A DNA stretch of 51,448 bases from positions 1 to 51,448 of the forward strand of contig DATCBN010000085.1 in the NCBI GenBank assembly GCA_036511855.1, read 5' to 3'. Position 1 is the first letter of the stretch. Each line of letters begins with the position of its first letter. Both the position numbers and the translations under genes were made by a program. This document shows positions 1 through 8,593 of the stretch, one piece after another. The notes under the pieces are model-generated. The model was given only the letters and a program-made list of their open reading frames with translations, made no database searches and had not been told where the DNA came from. The stretch comes from Candidatus Eremiobacteraceae bacterium. GTDB taxonomy: Bacteria; Vulcanimicrobiota; Vulcanimicrobiia; Eremiobacterales; Eremiobacteraceae.

Positions 1-657
1 GAAGTAGTCCAAGCCAAACCCGGCATTCGCGAAGAGCGCGCCAAGCCCGCCGACCATGAATCCGGTCAGTACCAGTTCGTAGATGGTAAATATCCCGAGC
101 GTCATACCGCCGGCGAAACACATGCTCGCCACTCTTATATTATTGGCGATGATGGCCGCCGACATCGTCGCCGCATAGTCGCGGTCGAACGCGAAGTTGC
201 TGTCATGTAGACTCTTGTGGATCGGCTCGATGAGCTGTGCGGGCAACAAGGCGTAGATGTCCTGAGGTTTGACGACGACCAGCCAGTAGGCGAGCACAGC
301 GGTCAACGCGAAGAGCGCGGCACAGGCGAGGATGTATCCGCCGGAGTTACGCACTTCGCATGGGAAGACCGTGGTGTAGAACCGCAGGAAGCGCGCGCGG
401 CCTCGCTCGATCCCTCCGCCATAGACGTAGGCGTGGGCGCGCGCCGTCAACCTGTTCAGATACGCGCGCAGTGCCGGATCGAAGCGATGACCGTCCGCGT
501 AAGCGAGGTCGGACGTCACCCATCGGTAGAGCCGACCGAGCTCGGCGACTTGCTCCGCCTCAAGGCGGCGCAATCCGCGCCGCTGCACGGCCGCGATCAG
601 TTCTTCGAGACGCGCCCAACCTTCCCGGCGCTTCTCGACGAACGAACGTTGCGTCAT
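1..657 (-). CDS. SpoIIM-family (DUF95) membrane protein, partial
   Basis: The reading frame starts with ATG at 657 and runs off the left edge with no stop, so only the first 219 residues are visible. The N-terminal 100 residues are charged and helical (MTQRSFVEKRREGWARL at the start). Hydrophobic membrane segments follow, with motifs such as ILACAALFALTAVLAYW and a Gly-rich FAGGMTLGIFTIYELVLTG stretch typical of the SpoIIM/COG1300 family. The function in non-sporulating bacteria is unknown. The family usually sits beside RDD, MoxR and DUF58 genes, and an RDD gene does begin divergently here. No clear Shine-Dalgarno site is seen. Family call is confident; the role is not. Confidence 0.85.
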   Translation of the reverse strand, partial: MTQRSFVEKRREGWARLEELIAAVQRRGLRRLEAEQVAELGRLYRWVTSDLAYADGHRFDPALRAYLNRLTARAHAYVYGGGIERGRARFLRFYTTVFPCEVRNSGGYILACAALFALTAVLAYWLVVVKPQDIYALLPAQLIEPIHKSLHDSNFAFDRDYAATMSAAIIANNIRVASMCFAGGMTLGIFTIYELVLTGFMVGGLGALFANAGFGLDYF

Positions 658-709
658 TCGCGCCGTTTCTGGCGGCAAGCGGTTGCACCTTCAGTCTACA
701 GGATTGGCG

Positions 710-1480
710 ATGGAAAGATCGGTCACGGTCCGGACGCCCGAGAGCATCGCCTTTCACTATGAGCTGGCGGGGCTCGGCAGCCGCTTTCTCGCGGTGGCGA
801 TCGACCTATTCATCCAACTAATCCTGGCGTTCGGCGCTATCATCCTCACGGGATATGCGAAAGGCGGTTTCGACCGCTTCTTGGGCTCGCTCCATCTTAA
901 GTCATCGCAAACGGATTCGATCATCTATGCCGGAGCGATCGTCTTGTACTTCATGATCTTCTTCGGATACTTCATCGCGTTCGAAGCGTGGTGGAACGGC
1001 CAAACTCCCGGAAAGCGCGCGATCGGCATTCGCGTGGTCCGCGATGGCGGCTACCCGATCGGTTTCACCGAGTCGGTCATCCGAAATCTCATACGCATCA
1101 TAGAAGTCGCGCTATTCATCTATGGTGTATCGGCCATCTGCGCGATCATCTCTGCATACAACAAGCGACTCGGCGATCTCGCTGCCGGCACGATCGTCGT
1201 GCGTGACAGTTCGTTTGAAGTGACCAATCCCGATAGCTGGCTTCAAGGCGATGCCGATCCCGCGCCGCCGATGGGCGTCGCCGGCGCTGCCGGGCTCTCG
1301 GACGACGAGGTCTCACTCGTCCACCGTTATCTCGAGCGGCGTTCCCAACTCGAGCCGGCAGTCGCACAACAACTCGCGCAACGCGTCGCCGCGTCGCTGC
1401 GGCCTCGGCTCGGTCCGGATTCGGCCGACTTGGACGATCACGAACTGCTGCGTCGTGTGGGCGCGGCCCGCCCGCGCTGA
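710..1480 (+). CDS. RDD family membrane protein
   Basis: A 256-residue inner-membrane protein. The N-terminal half has the RDD signature, with an Arg followed by an Asp in the first helix (SRFLAVAIDLFIQL), and about three membrane segments near residues 20-50, 75-105 and 130-155. The last 90 residues are soluble and end in an Arg-rich tail. The ATG at 710 is preferred to an upstream in-frame start because AGGA lies about six bases before it and RDD proteins start close to this point. It diverges from the SpoIIM-family gene, the usual partner in RDD/SpoIIM/MoxR/DUF58 clusters. Substrate is unknown; some RDD proteins have been linked to ion exchange. Confidence 0.85.
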   Translation: MERSVTVRTPESIAFHYELAGLGSRFLAVAIDLFIQLILAFGAIILTGYAKGGFDRFLGSLHLKSSQTDSIIYAGAIVLYFMIFFGYFIAFEAWWNGQTPGKRAIGIRVVRDGGYPIGFTESVIRNLIRIIEVALFIYGVSAICAIISAYNKRLGDLAAGTIVVRDSSFEVTNPDSWLQGDADPAPPMGVAGAAGLSDDEVSLVHRYLERRSQLEPAVAQQLAQRVAASLRPRLGPDSADLDDHELLRRVGAARPR

Positions 1481-1487
1481 TCGTACT

Positions 1488-1551
1488 GTAGGAGGGTGAG
1501 CAACGCTCACCCATTATTTTTCCAATGGGCAAGCGATGCTTGCCCTCCTAC
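1488..1551. repeat. Paired-hairpin REP-like repeat, copy A (64 bp)
   Basis: Two perfect 8-bp hairpins lie head to head: GGGTGAGC/GCTCACCC (1494-1512) and GGGCAAGC/GCTTGCCC, separated by an A/T-rich 14-bp spacer. The ends form a 9-bp inverted repeat, GTAGGAGGG and CCCTCCTAC. It sits between the convergent RDD and hcrB-like genes and may act as a bidirectional terminator. The layout (GTAG tetranucleotide, hairpin, inverted second unit) matches BIME/REP elements mobilised by RAYT transposases. Four further copies occur in the window. Confidence 0.9.
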
Positions 1552-1568
1552 ATTAGAGATTGAACGAG

Positions 1569-2561
1569 CTACGAGCTGTTTGCGATGTCTTCGAGCACGC
1601 GTTGTGCGAAGACGCGCACCATGCGTTTGCGATACGGGATGGTCGAGCTCGCGTTGTCCAGCGGCCGTCCGACGGCAAACGCGGCGTCCGCCGCCGCTGC
1701 GATCGCTTCCGGCTCTAGTCTGCTTCCCACGAGTGCGCGCGCCGCTTCAGGGACTTCCATCGGCTTGGGCGCCACCGCATTGAGCACGATGCGCGCCGCG
1801 CGGCACGTCCCCGATGGATCGATGGTGAGAGCTGCCGCGACGCCGAGGATCGGAAAGTCGAACGAGTTGCGCAGCCGCAATTTCCGATACGCGCTTCGCG
1901 TGCCCGCTTCCGGCGGAGGAACGACGATCTTTACGACGATCTCGTCGGGTCGCCTCGCCCACGCCACCATTCCATCGTTGAGGAAGAATTCGCCCATGTC
2001 GAGCTCGCGCGTCCCCGCCGGCCCCCGCAAGACAACGCGCGCCCCGTATACTTGCAGCACCGGCGCTGTGTCCGACGAATTGATGGCGACGCATTTCGGG
2101 CTGCCCGGCGCCACGCGGCAGATGTCGCCGTCCTTTTTCATGCAGAAATCGAGCGCCTTGCGCCAATCGAGATTTTGGTTGTAGTAGTTGCAACGCGTGT
2201 CGAGACACACATTGCCGCCGATCGTGCCGACGTTGCGTAACTGCGGGGTCGAAATCACCGAAGCCGCATGCGCGAGCGCCGGATAGTACTTGCGCACCAC
2301 GTCGCTCTCCGAAACTTCCGTGAGCGTGGCGAGCGCTCCGAGGGTCAAACCGGTGACTTCGTTGTAGGCGATGAAATGCAGATCGGCGATGGGACGCAAG
2401 CCCACTAAGACTTTTGGCGTGAACAACCGCTGCTTCATGTTCGCATAGAGATCGGTTCCTCCCGACACGGGCAGCGCGTCCGCACCGTATCGCGCAAGCA
2501 GCATCGCGGCTTCTTCGCCCGACCGGGCGGGCTGATATTCAAACGGCGGCAAACGCAGCAT
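1569..2561 (-). CDS. hcrB: FAD subunit of a 4-hydroxybenzoyl-CoA reductase-like molybdenum hydroxylase
   Basis: A 330-residue FAD-binding subunit of the xanthine dehydrogenase/CO dehydrogenase superfamily. The FAD motifs SGGTDL (about 33-38) and TIGGNV (about 113-118) are intact. Between them and the C-terminal domain is an inserted loop with Cys124, Cys140, Cys148 and Cys157 around LDTRCNYYNQN. This 16-8-9 spacing agrees with the extra [4Fe-4S]-binding loop of the beta subunit of 4-hydroxybenzoyl-CoA reductase, and ordinary family members lack it. That points to a low-potential aromatic-ring reductase rather than a purine or CO oxidase. It is the last gene of the operon, 16 bases after the NHL gene. 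The actual substrate is inferred. Confidence 0.85.
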   Translation of the reverse strand: MLRLPPFEYQPARSGEEAAMLLARYGADALPVSGGTDLYANMKQRLFTPKVLVGLRPIADLHFIAYNEVTGLTLGALATLTEVSESDVVRKYYPALAHAASVISTPQLRNVGTIGGNVCLDTRCNYYNQNLDWRKALDFCMKKDGDICRVAPGSPKCVAINSSDTAPVLQVYGARVVLRGPAGTRELDMGEFFLNDGMVAWARRPDEIVVKIVVPPPEAGTRSAYRKLRLRNSFDFPILGVAAALTIDPSGTCRAARIVLNAVAPKPMEVPEAARALVGSRLEPEAIAAAADAAFAVGRPLDNASSTIPYRKRMVRVFAQRVLEDIANSS

Positions 2562-2577
2562 GAACGTTCTTTCGTCT

Positions 2578-3702
2578 TTATTGGATCAAGCGAATGAGAT
2601 TATTGCCGAAGTCGGCTATGTAAAGGTTCCCGGTGATCGGCTCGACGGCGATTCCGACCGGGTGACCGAATTCTGCGCCCTCGAAGACCCCGTCGTAACT
2701 GCCGATCGACCCGTTTCCCGCGACACTGGACACGACGCCCTGCGGCGAGATGCGCCGGACGGCATTGAAGAAATAATCGACGACATACAGCGAGCCGTCG
2801 ACCGGATCCCAAGCGATGCCGGCCGGAACTCCCCATCGAGACATCGCGTTCGGACCGCTGAAGCTCGCGTTGCTGCCGCCCGCGAACGTCGTCGCGCTTC
2901 CGTCGGTCGTCACGCGCCGGATCCGTTCGTTCCCTGGATCGCTGACGTACAGAGCACCGTCGGCCGCGTCGAACGTTATGCCCAACGGATTGTTGAAGCG
3001 TGCTTGCGTGCCCGTGCCGTCGGCGAATCCCTCGCGCCCACCGGCAACCGTTGTGACGACGCCGGCGGTGGTGACACGGCGGATCTCATTGTTGGCGCTG
3101 TCCGCCACGTAGAGCGCACCGTCGCGCGAGTCGAACGCGATGCCCTCCGGGTGCGAGAATCGGGCGTCAGTGCCCGTCCCGTCTTGGCGGCCTTCGAGGG
3201 TGGAACCAGCGACCGTCGTCACGATGCCGTCGGGCGTCATCCGCCGGATCTCGAAGTTCTTTTCGTCGCAGATGTAGAGCGCCTTATCGACCGGGTCGTA
3301 CGCGACGCCCGTCGCCACGTTGAATCGGGCGCCGCTTCCCGCGCCGTCGGCGCTCCCTGCTGCGGATGAGCCTGCAACCGTGACGACGTTCCCATCTTTT
3401 GTGAGTTCGCGGATCTCATGCTTGTCGGAGACGAAGAAGCTGCTCCGGTCAGGGTCGGCCGCTATGTACGCGATGTCGGCAAACGTCGCTGAGAGCAGCG
3501 GACCGTCTTTTTGCGATTCAATGCCGGTGCCGGCATATGTGGTCACGGATCGCTTCAACAGCGGAGTCGGTGTGCTTGTCGCGGCGGCGGTGGCCGCCGA
3601 TGTCGGCGCGGGCGCCGGCGTCGGACCTTGATCGACCGCCGGATCGGCGCCGAGCACCGATAGGCCGACGAGGGCCACCCAAGCGGCTGCCCAGCCGCGC
3701 AT
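2578..3702 (-). CDS. Exported NHL-repeat beta-propeller protein inside the hydroxylase operon
   Basis: A 374-residue protein with an N-terminal signal peptide (MRGWAAAWVALVGLSVLGAD), a Pro/Ala/Thr-rich linker, then about five to six NHL repeats with recurring VTTVAGS, DGTGT.ARF and ALYVAD.. motifs. It probably forms a periplasmic or secreted beta-propeller. The ATG at 3702 is chosen because it opens the signal peptide; upstream codons overlap the hydroxylase gene and encode Arg/Cys-rich sequence. It lies 22 bases after hcrA and 16 before hcrB, so it is transcribed with them, yet nothing in the known enzyme requires it. Role unknown. Confidence 0.85.
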   Translation of the reverse strand: MRGWAAAWVALVGLSVLGADPAVDQGPTPAPAPTSAATAAATSTPTPLLKRSVTTYAGTGIESQKDGPLLSATFADIAYIAADPDRSSFFVSDKHEIRELTKDGNVVTVAGSSAAGSADGAGSGARFNVATGVAYDPVDKALYICDEKNFEIRRMTPDGIVTTVAGSTLEGRQDGTGTDARFSHPEGIAFDSRDGALYVADSANNEIRRVTTAGVVTTVAGGREGFADGTGTQARFNNPLGITFDAADGALYVSDPGNERIRRVTTDGSATTFAGGSNASFSGPNAMSRWGVPAGIAWDPVDGSLYVVDYFFNAVRRISPQGVVSSVAGNGSIGSYDGVFEGAEFGHPVGIAVEPITGNLYIADFGNNLIRLIQ

Positions 3703-3724
3703 GCGGCGCACGGGCCGCGAAATG

Positions 3725-6163
3725 TCACGCACGCGCGGGCGCCTTCCGCAGACGCAGCACGCCGCCGCTGCTCGCATCCAACGCGCGCAGCACTTTGTCC
3801 GCGGTGATCGGCGTCGAATACACGCGAGCTTTGATCGCATCGGCGACCGCGTTGGCGATCGCGGGGATCACCGGATTGAGCGGTCCTTGGCCCGCTTCTT
3901 TTGCGCCGAACGGCCCTTCGCGATCGTCCGTTTCGATGATGATCGACTCGACGGGCGGCATATCCAAAATGGTGAGGGTCTTGTAGTCGAGCAAGTTGGG
4001 GATCTTGTGCTCGATTCCGCGAAACGCCGATTCCTCCATGACCGCTTCGCCGATGCCCATATAGACGCCGCCTTCGATCTGGCCTTCGACGGAGTCCGGA
4101 TTGATCGCGCGCCCGACGTCGTGCGCAAGCGTGATCTTCTCGATCTTCACCTCGCCGGTGTCGAAATCGACGTCGACCTCTGCGACGCACGCGCTATACG
4201 AATACGCCGGCGAAGGACCGACACCCGAGCCTTTGAAATCGCCGGCGAGACTTGGCGGCGTGTACGAACCCGGAGCAGCGAGAGTGCCGAACTTGGCTTC
4301 GGCCATTTGCGCGGCTTCGAGAAAAGTCATCTCCGTCGCCTTGTTTTCGACGTCGAACACCCGACGGCGCGCAAAGCCGATGCGCGCCTCGGGCACGCCC
4401 AGATGTTCGGAGGCGACAACCGCCAACTGATTGCGAACGCGACCGGCTGCGTCGCGCGCGGCGTTTCCCGCCATGAACGTGACGCGGCTCGAGTACGAGC
4501 CGAGGTCGACCGGAGTGAGGTCCGTATCGCCGGCGCATACACGCACGTCCATGATATCGACGCCGAGCGTCTCGGCGACGATCGCGGCGAGCATCGACTC
4601 CGATCCTTGGCCGCACTCGCTCGAGCCGCAAAAGACGGTGACACCGCCGCCGCGGTCGACTTTGACGATCGCACCGGAATGCGGCATCGGATTCCAGTAG
4701 ATCGCAAGTCCGGCGCCGCAGAGATACGAGCTCGCCGCTATGCCGATGCCTTTGCCGCGCGCCATCTTGCCGCGCTTCTCGGAATAGCTTGTCCGCTCGG
4801 TCGCCGCATCGAGGCATTCGCGCAAGCCGCACGACGTCACGCGCAAACCATTCACGGTCGTGGTATATGGATCGACCGCGATTCGTTTGCGGTATTCGGC
4901 CGCATCGAATCCGAGCGCATCGGCGATCTTGTCGAGGTGACATTCAAAGGCGAAGCGCGGCTGCGTGGTGCCGTGCCCGCGCTTCGGCCCGCACGGCGGC
5001 TTGTTCGTGAACACGCGAATCCCGTCGAACTTGTACGCTGGGATCTTGTACGTGACCGTCGTCAACGCGCCGGTGTAGTAGGTGGAGGCGACGCCGTACG
5101 ATCCGTACGCACCGCCGTCGAGCCACGTCTGCAAGTGGCAGGCGGTGATCGATCCGTCGCTTTTCACACCGGTGCGGAGCTTCATCTTCACCGGATGACG
5201 TCCGCGATGAGCGAAGAACACTTCTTCGCGAGTGAGTGTGATCTTCACCGGACGGCCGGTCTTGCGCGCGAGATACGCTGCGACGAGCTCGTGCGCGAAG
5301 GGCTCCGTCTTGCCGCCGAATCCACCTCCGACCGGCGGCGCGATCACGCGTACGTGCGCGGCCGGCATCTGCAGCACTTGCGATGCGATGCGATGCAGGT
5401 AGTGGGGCGTCTGCGTGGATGCCCAGATCGTCAATTTCTTGTCCGGGCCGTAGTCCGCCACGACGGAGTGCTGTTCCATCGGCGCGTGCGTGTTGCCCTC
5501 GAAGAAAAACTCGTCGTCGAAGATGCGGTCCGCGGCGGCGAATCCGGCGTCCATGTCGCCGAACTCGAGATGCACTTCCTTGTGCACGTTGTTCGTGCGC
5601 CGCGGGTTTTCGTGCAGCTTCGGCAGATCTTCGCGCAGCGCCGTCTCGATATTCATGATCGGCGGAAGCGATTCGTACTCGACGTCGATCAACTCGAGCG
5701 CCTCTTCGGCCGTCAGCTCGTCATCGGCCACGACCGCAGCCACTGGGTCGCCGACGTATCGAACCTTTTCGATCGCGAGCACGTCTTCGTCCGGGCTCGA
5801 TGGCAGGATGCCGTATTTCACCGGCAAGTCGGCCCCGGTCATGACGGCCACGACGCCCGGCATGAGGAGTGCGCGAGAGCAGTCGACACTTTTCACGAGA
5901 GCGTGGGCATGTTTGCTGCGAAGCAGCTTGCCGAATAGCATGCGCGGAAGCACGATATCGTCGGCGAAGTTCGCCGCGCCCGTCACCTTTGCGAAGGAGT
6001 CCGGCTTCGGCAGCGCTTTGCCGACGACCGAGAATCCCTCTTGCTTGCCGTCGGGCAAACCCGGCGCCGCCTGCTCGACGCTCGTGACAAGCGCGTCGGG
6101 TGTGAAGCCCGCAGCATCGATGTCGGGATTGGTCGCCGTCGAGATTTTGCGTTCAATCGTCAT
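3725..6163 (-). CDS. hcrA: Molybdopterin-binding large subunit, 4-hydroxybenzoyl-CoA reductase-like
   Basis: An 812-residue catalytic subunit of the xanthine dehydrogenase family. Visible landmarks are GGGFGGK (279-285), CGSSECGQGSES and GAKEAGQGPLNP (from about 753). It has an N-terminal extension of roughly 45 residues before the usual VGK..PK.D..AKVTG start. The position where xanthine oxidase has its catalytic Glu (GE in G.GEPP) appears to read Gln759, which may be a subfamily trait or signal altered chemistry. The gene overlaps the small subunit upstream by 11 bases, implying translational coupling. With the Fe-S small subunit and the Fe-S/FAD subunit it should form a cytoplasmic heterotrimer that reductively removes an aromatic hydroxyl. 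Confidence 0.85.
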   Translation of the reverse strand: MTIERKISTATNPDIDAAGFTPDALVTSVEQAAPGLPDGKQEGFSVVGKALPKPDSFAKVTGAANFADDIVLPRMLFGKLLRSKHAHALVKSVDCSRALLMPGVVAVMTGADLPVKYGILPSSPDEDVLAIEKVRYVGDPVAAVVADDELTAEEALELIDVEYESLPPIMNIETALREDLPKLHENPRRTNNVHKEVHLEFGDMDAGFAAADRIFDDEFFFEGNTHAPMEQHSVVADYGPDKKLTIWASTQTPHYLHRIASQVLQMPAAHVRVIAPPVGGGFGGKTEPFAHELVAAYLARKTGRPVKITLTREEVFFAHRGRHPVKMKLRTGVKSDGSITACHLQTWLDGGAYGSYGVASTYYTGALTTVTYKIPAYKFDGIRVFTNKPPCGPKRGHGTTQPRFAFECHLDKIADALGFDAAEYRKRIAVDPYTTTVNGLRVTSCGLRECLDAATERTSYSEKRGKMARGKGIGIAASSYLCGAGLAIYWNPMPHSGAIVKVDRGGGVTVFCGSSECGQGSESMLAAIVAETLGVDIMDVRVCAGDTDLTPVDLGSYSSRVTFMAGNAARDAAGRVRNQLAVVASEHLGVPEARIGFARRRVFDVENKATEMTFLEAAQMAEAKFGTLAAPGSYTPPSLAGDFKGSGVGPSPAYSYSACVAEVDVDFDTGEVKIEKITLAHDVGRAINPDSVEGQIEGGVYMGIGEAVMEESAFRGIEHKIPNLLDYKTLTILDMPPVESIIIETDDREGPFGAKEAGQGPLNPVIPAIANAVADAIKARVYSTPITADKVLRALDASSGGVLRLRKAPARA

Positions 6164-6653
6164 GCGCGCCGCTCTGCATATCGGAGGCTGCCGACTCGAC
6201 CGCTTCGATGATCTTCGTGTAGCCCGTGCACCTGCACAGGTTGCCGCTGAGAGCTTGCATGACTTCGACGCGCGACGCGCGGGGGTTACGCTCGAGCAAC
6301 GCGACCGCGCTCATGATGAAGCCGGGAGTGCAGTATCCGCATTGCGCGCCGCCGGTCCGGACAAAAGCGCGCTGCACGGGGTGCAATTCGCCGTCTTTGG
6401 CAAGTCCTTCGACCGTGCGGACGTCGTGCCCGACGGTCTCGATCGCCAACGCGAGACACGAAAGGACGGCATCGCCGTCGACGATGACCGTGCACGCTCC
6501 GCAATGGCCCATCTCGCAACCGTGCTTGGTCCCCGTGAGATTCACGTCTTCGCGCAGCACTTCGAGCAGGGTCTTATTGGGGTTGAATGCGCATTCGACA
6601 TCGGCGCCATTGATGTGCAGGCGAGCCAAAACTTTGGCCGGCGCGATGGACAT
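6153..6653 (-). CDS. hcrC: [2Fe-2S] small subunit of the molybdenum hydroxylase
   Basis: A 166-residue iron-sulfur subunit. The plant-ferredoxin cluster is bound by Cys46, 51, 54 and 66 (GCEMGHCGACTV), and the second cluster by Cys105, 108, 140 and 142 (CGYCTPG and CRCTGY). Length and motifs are standard for CoxS/XdhC/HcrC proteins. It is the first enzyme gene of the operon and follows a binding-lipoprotein gene by 57 bases on the same strand. The HcrC assignment rests on the beta-subunit cysteine loop in the same operon; on its own it would only be called a xanthine dehydrogenase family Fe-S subunit. Confidence 0.85.
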   Translation of the reverse strand: MSIAPAKVLARLHINGADVECAFNPNKTLLEVLREDVNLTGTKHGCEMGHCGACTVIVDGDAVLSCLALAIETVGHDVRTVEGLAKDGELHPVQRAFVRTGGAQCGYCTPGFIMSAVALLERNPRASRVEVMQALSGNLCRCTGYTKIIEAVESAASDMQSGAHDD

Positions 6654-6710
6654 GGTCTTGTGCCTCGTTCAGCCTGGTGAACGAGCGTTCAGCCAGTGGG
6701 ATTTTCTATT

Positions 6711-7967
6711 TCACGAGCTTTGCGCGAAATCCCGTTGATAAAGGAAGTGCCACACGCCCGCTTGGGCCCGGTATATCGAGATGATATGTTCGGTCGTATC
6801 GCCGTTGCGGTCGAACGAGAACTTCCCGATCACGGTCATCACATTCGTGGAAGTGCGCAATTTATCCAGCACGGCCGCGCGTGTGGGAATGCCGCCTCTG
6901 GCGTCGGCGCTGGCCGCGGCGATGGCGCTGATCAACGTCTGCGTCGCCGCGTACGCGTTGGCGGCGTACGCGCCGAGCGGAACGTGCACGTTTTCGTGAT
7001 AGGCTTTGACGAACTCACCTGCAGACGGCAGCGCATCGGCATTGACCGCGGCGACCGTGGCATAACTGTTGTCGGCGGCGCTGCCGGCAACATCGAAATA
7101 CTCTTGGGTCTGTATCCCGTCGCCGGATGCGAACGGCACTGACTGGAGACCGGCCTTCACGAGCGCCAAACGCAATTTTCCGCCGCCCGTGGCCTCGCCG
7201 CCGAAGAACACGAGATCGGGATGCTTCGCCTTCACGCGTGCGGCGACCGCCGCCAAGTCGGCATCGGCGAACGTGATGTGTTCGTGTGCGAGAATCTGTC
7301 CGCCCTCGCCGTTGAATTCGCCGACCCATTCATCCGAGAGTGCGCGGCCGAACGTGTTCGCGTCGTCGATCACGTACGCGCGCTTTGCCTTCAGCCGTTC
7401 GTAGGCGAATTCAGCGCCGGCCGGGCCTTGCACGTCGTCGGTGGTGCAGACCCGGAAGTAAGTGATCTGGTCGGGATGCGCCGACCGCAGCGCGAGCGCT
7501 TGCGTCCCTTTCGTGAGCTCCGACGTCGTGTTCGCGGGGCTGATCAATGCAAGGCCGGCTTTGTTCGAGATCGGGATTTCCACGAGCGCGACATTGCTGT
7601 TAAGCGGACCGATGACACCGAGCACCGCTCCATCTTGGGTGAACACGCGTAGGTTGGCGGCTCCGCGCACCGGATCGTGAGCGCCTTTCCCCGAAGCGTC
7701 GTTGAGCACGACCGCTTGCAGCGTCATCCCCGGAACCAAATTGCGCGTGTTCGCGTCCGCGACGGCTAACCTGACGGCCTCTGACGCCGGCAGGCCGTCG
7801 GGGGCGTCGACGCCGGTTATCGGGAGCGTGACGCCGATCTTGATCAACGTTCCGGCATTGGACGCAAGCGGAACCGGTGCGTGCTGCGCGCACGCGGCGA
7901 GCGAGAGTGCGCCTGCGATCGCAAGCGCCGCGCACACATTCCGAACCGAATCATCGTGGTACATCAT
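6711..7967 (-). CDS. Leu/Ile/Val-type ABC transporter substrate-binding lipoprotein
   Basis: A 418-residue binding protein with a signal peptide and lipobox LAAC, predicting a lipid-anchored periplasmic protein. The body has the type I periplasmic-binding fold of LivK/AmiC proteins: IGVTLPITG near residue 42, IGPLNSNVALVEIPI, and AYVIDDANTFGRAL. Such proteins bind branched-chain amino acids, amides or aromatic acids. No Liv permease or ATPase lies in the window, so the transporter partners must be elsewhere. Its place just upstream of the hydroxylase suggests it captures an aromatic substrate or precursor; this is inference from position. Confidence 0.8.
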   Translation of the reverse strand: MMYHDDSVRNVCAALAIAGALSLAACAQHAPVPLASNAGTLIKIGVTLPITGVDAPDGLPASEAVRLAVADANTRNLVPGMTLQAVVLNDASGKGAHDPVRGAANLRVFTQDGAVLGVIGPLNSNVALVEIPISNKAGLALISPANTTSELTKGTQALALRSAHPDQITYFRVCTTDDVQGPAGAEFAYERLKAKRAYVIDDANTFGRALSDEWVGEFNGEGGQILAHEHITFADADLAAVAARVKAKHPDLVFFGGEATGGGKLRLALVKAGLQSVPFASGDGIQTQEYFDVAGSAADNSYATVAAVNADALPSAGEFVKAYHENVHVPLGAYAANAYAATQTLISAIAAASADARGGIPTRAAVLDKLRTSTNVMTVIGKFSFDRNGDTTEHIISIYRAQAGVWHFLYQRDFAQSS

Positions 7968-7986
7968 GTTAATGTTATCGGTCGTT

Positions 7987-8487
7987 TTAGCCCTTTCCTG
8001 ACCTCGTCTCTATCGTGACCTTCTCCATTTTGTCGCCAACGCGGACAGACTTGACGGCCTCGATCCCGCTCGTCACCTGGCCGAATACCGTGTATTGATT
8101 GTCTAAAAAGCGCGCATCGCCAAGACATATATAGAACTGCGATCCGGCCGAGTTGGGACTCGACGCGCGCGCCATCGACACCGTTCCGAGCACGTGCGGT
8201 CTATCGTTGAATTCTGCTTTTAGATTGTAACCTGGTCCGCCGGTGCCGTCGCCGGTCGGGCACCCGCCTTGGATCACGAAGCCGGGCTCGACGCGATGAA
8301 AATTCAGCCCATCATAAAATCCGCCGCGCACGAGCTTGATAAAAGCGGCCACCGTTCCGGGCGCATGGTCCGGATAGAAATCGAATACGATGTCACCATG
8401 CGTTGTGGTGACGCGCGCCTGAAGTTGTTTCGACTCGTCGTACAGCGCGGCCGACTCTTCGGCAGTTGGTGGCGCGTTCTTCGGCAT
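7987..8487 (-). CDS. Cyclophilin-type peptidyl-prolyl isomerase
   Basis: A 166-residue single-domain cyclophilin. Core motifs are present: FHRVEPGFVIQGG, the GSQFYICLG active-site strand (usually SQFFI) and FGQVTSG. There is no signal peptide, so it should act in the cytoplasm as a proline-isomerising folding helper. A strong AGGAGG site lies seven bases before the ATG. It is the first gene of the minus-strand run, with 19 bases before the binding-lipoprotein gene. A link to the hydroxylase is not implied. Confidence 0.9.
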   Translation of the reverse strand: MPKNAPPTAEESAALYDESKQLQARVTTTHGDIVFDFYPDHAPGTVAAFIKLVRGGFYDGLNFHRVEPGFVIQGGCPTGDGTGGPGYNLKAEFNDRPHVLGTVSMARASSPNSAGSQFYICLGDARFLDNQYTVFGQVTSGIEAVKSVRVGDKMEKVTIETRSGKG

Positions 8488-8593
8488 GTAGACCTCCTAA
8501 CATCAGCGATAACGGCTTTGACGCAGACGTCCAAGCCCCTTGAACGCTCCAGCGACAGGGGCATCAGCGAAGTCGGACCAACTCTTCGGGTCC

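Noticed and set aside
3701..5938. A 745-codon open frame antisense to hcrA
   Set aside because: It mirrors the strongly conserved large subunit codon by codon; Arg/Asp/His-rich composition is what high-GC antisense frames give, and no family motif appears.
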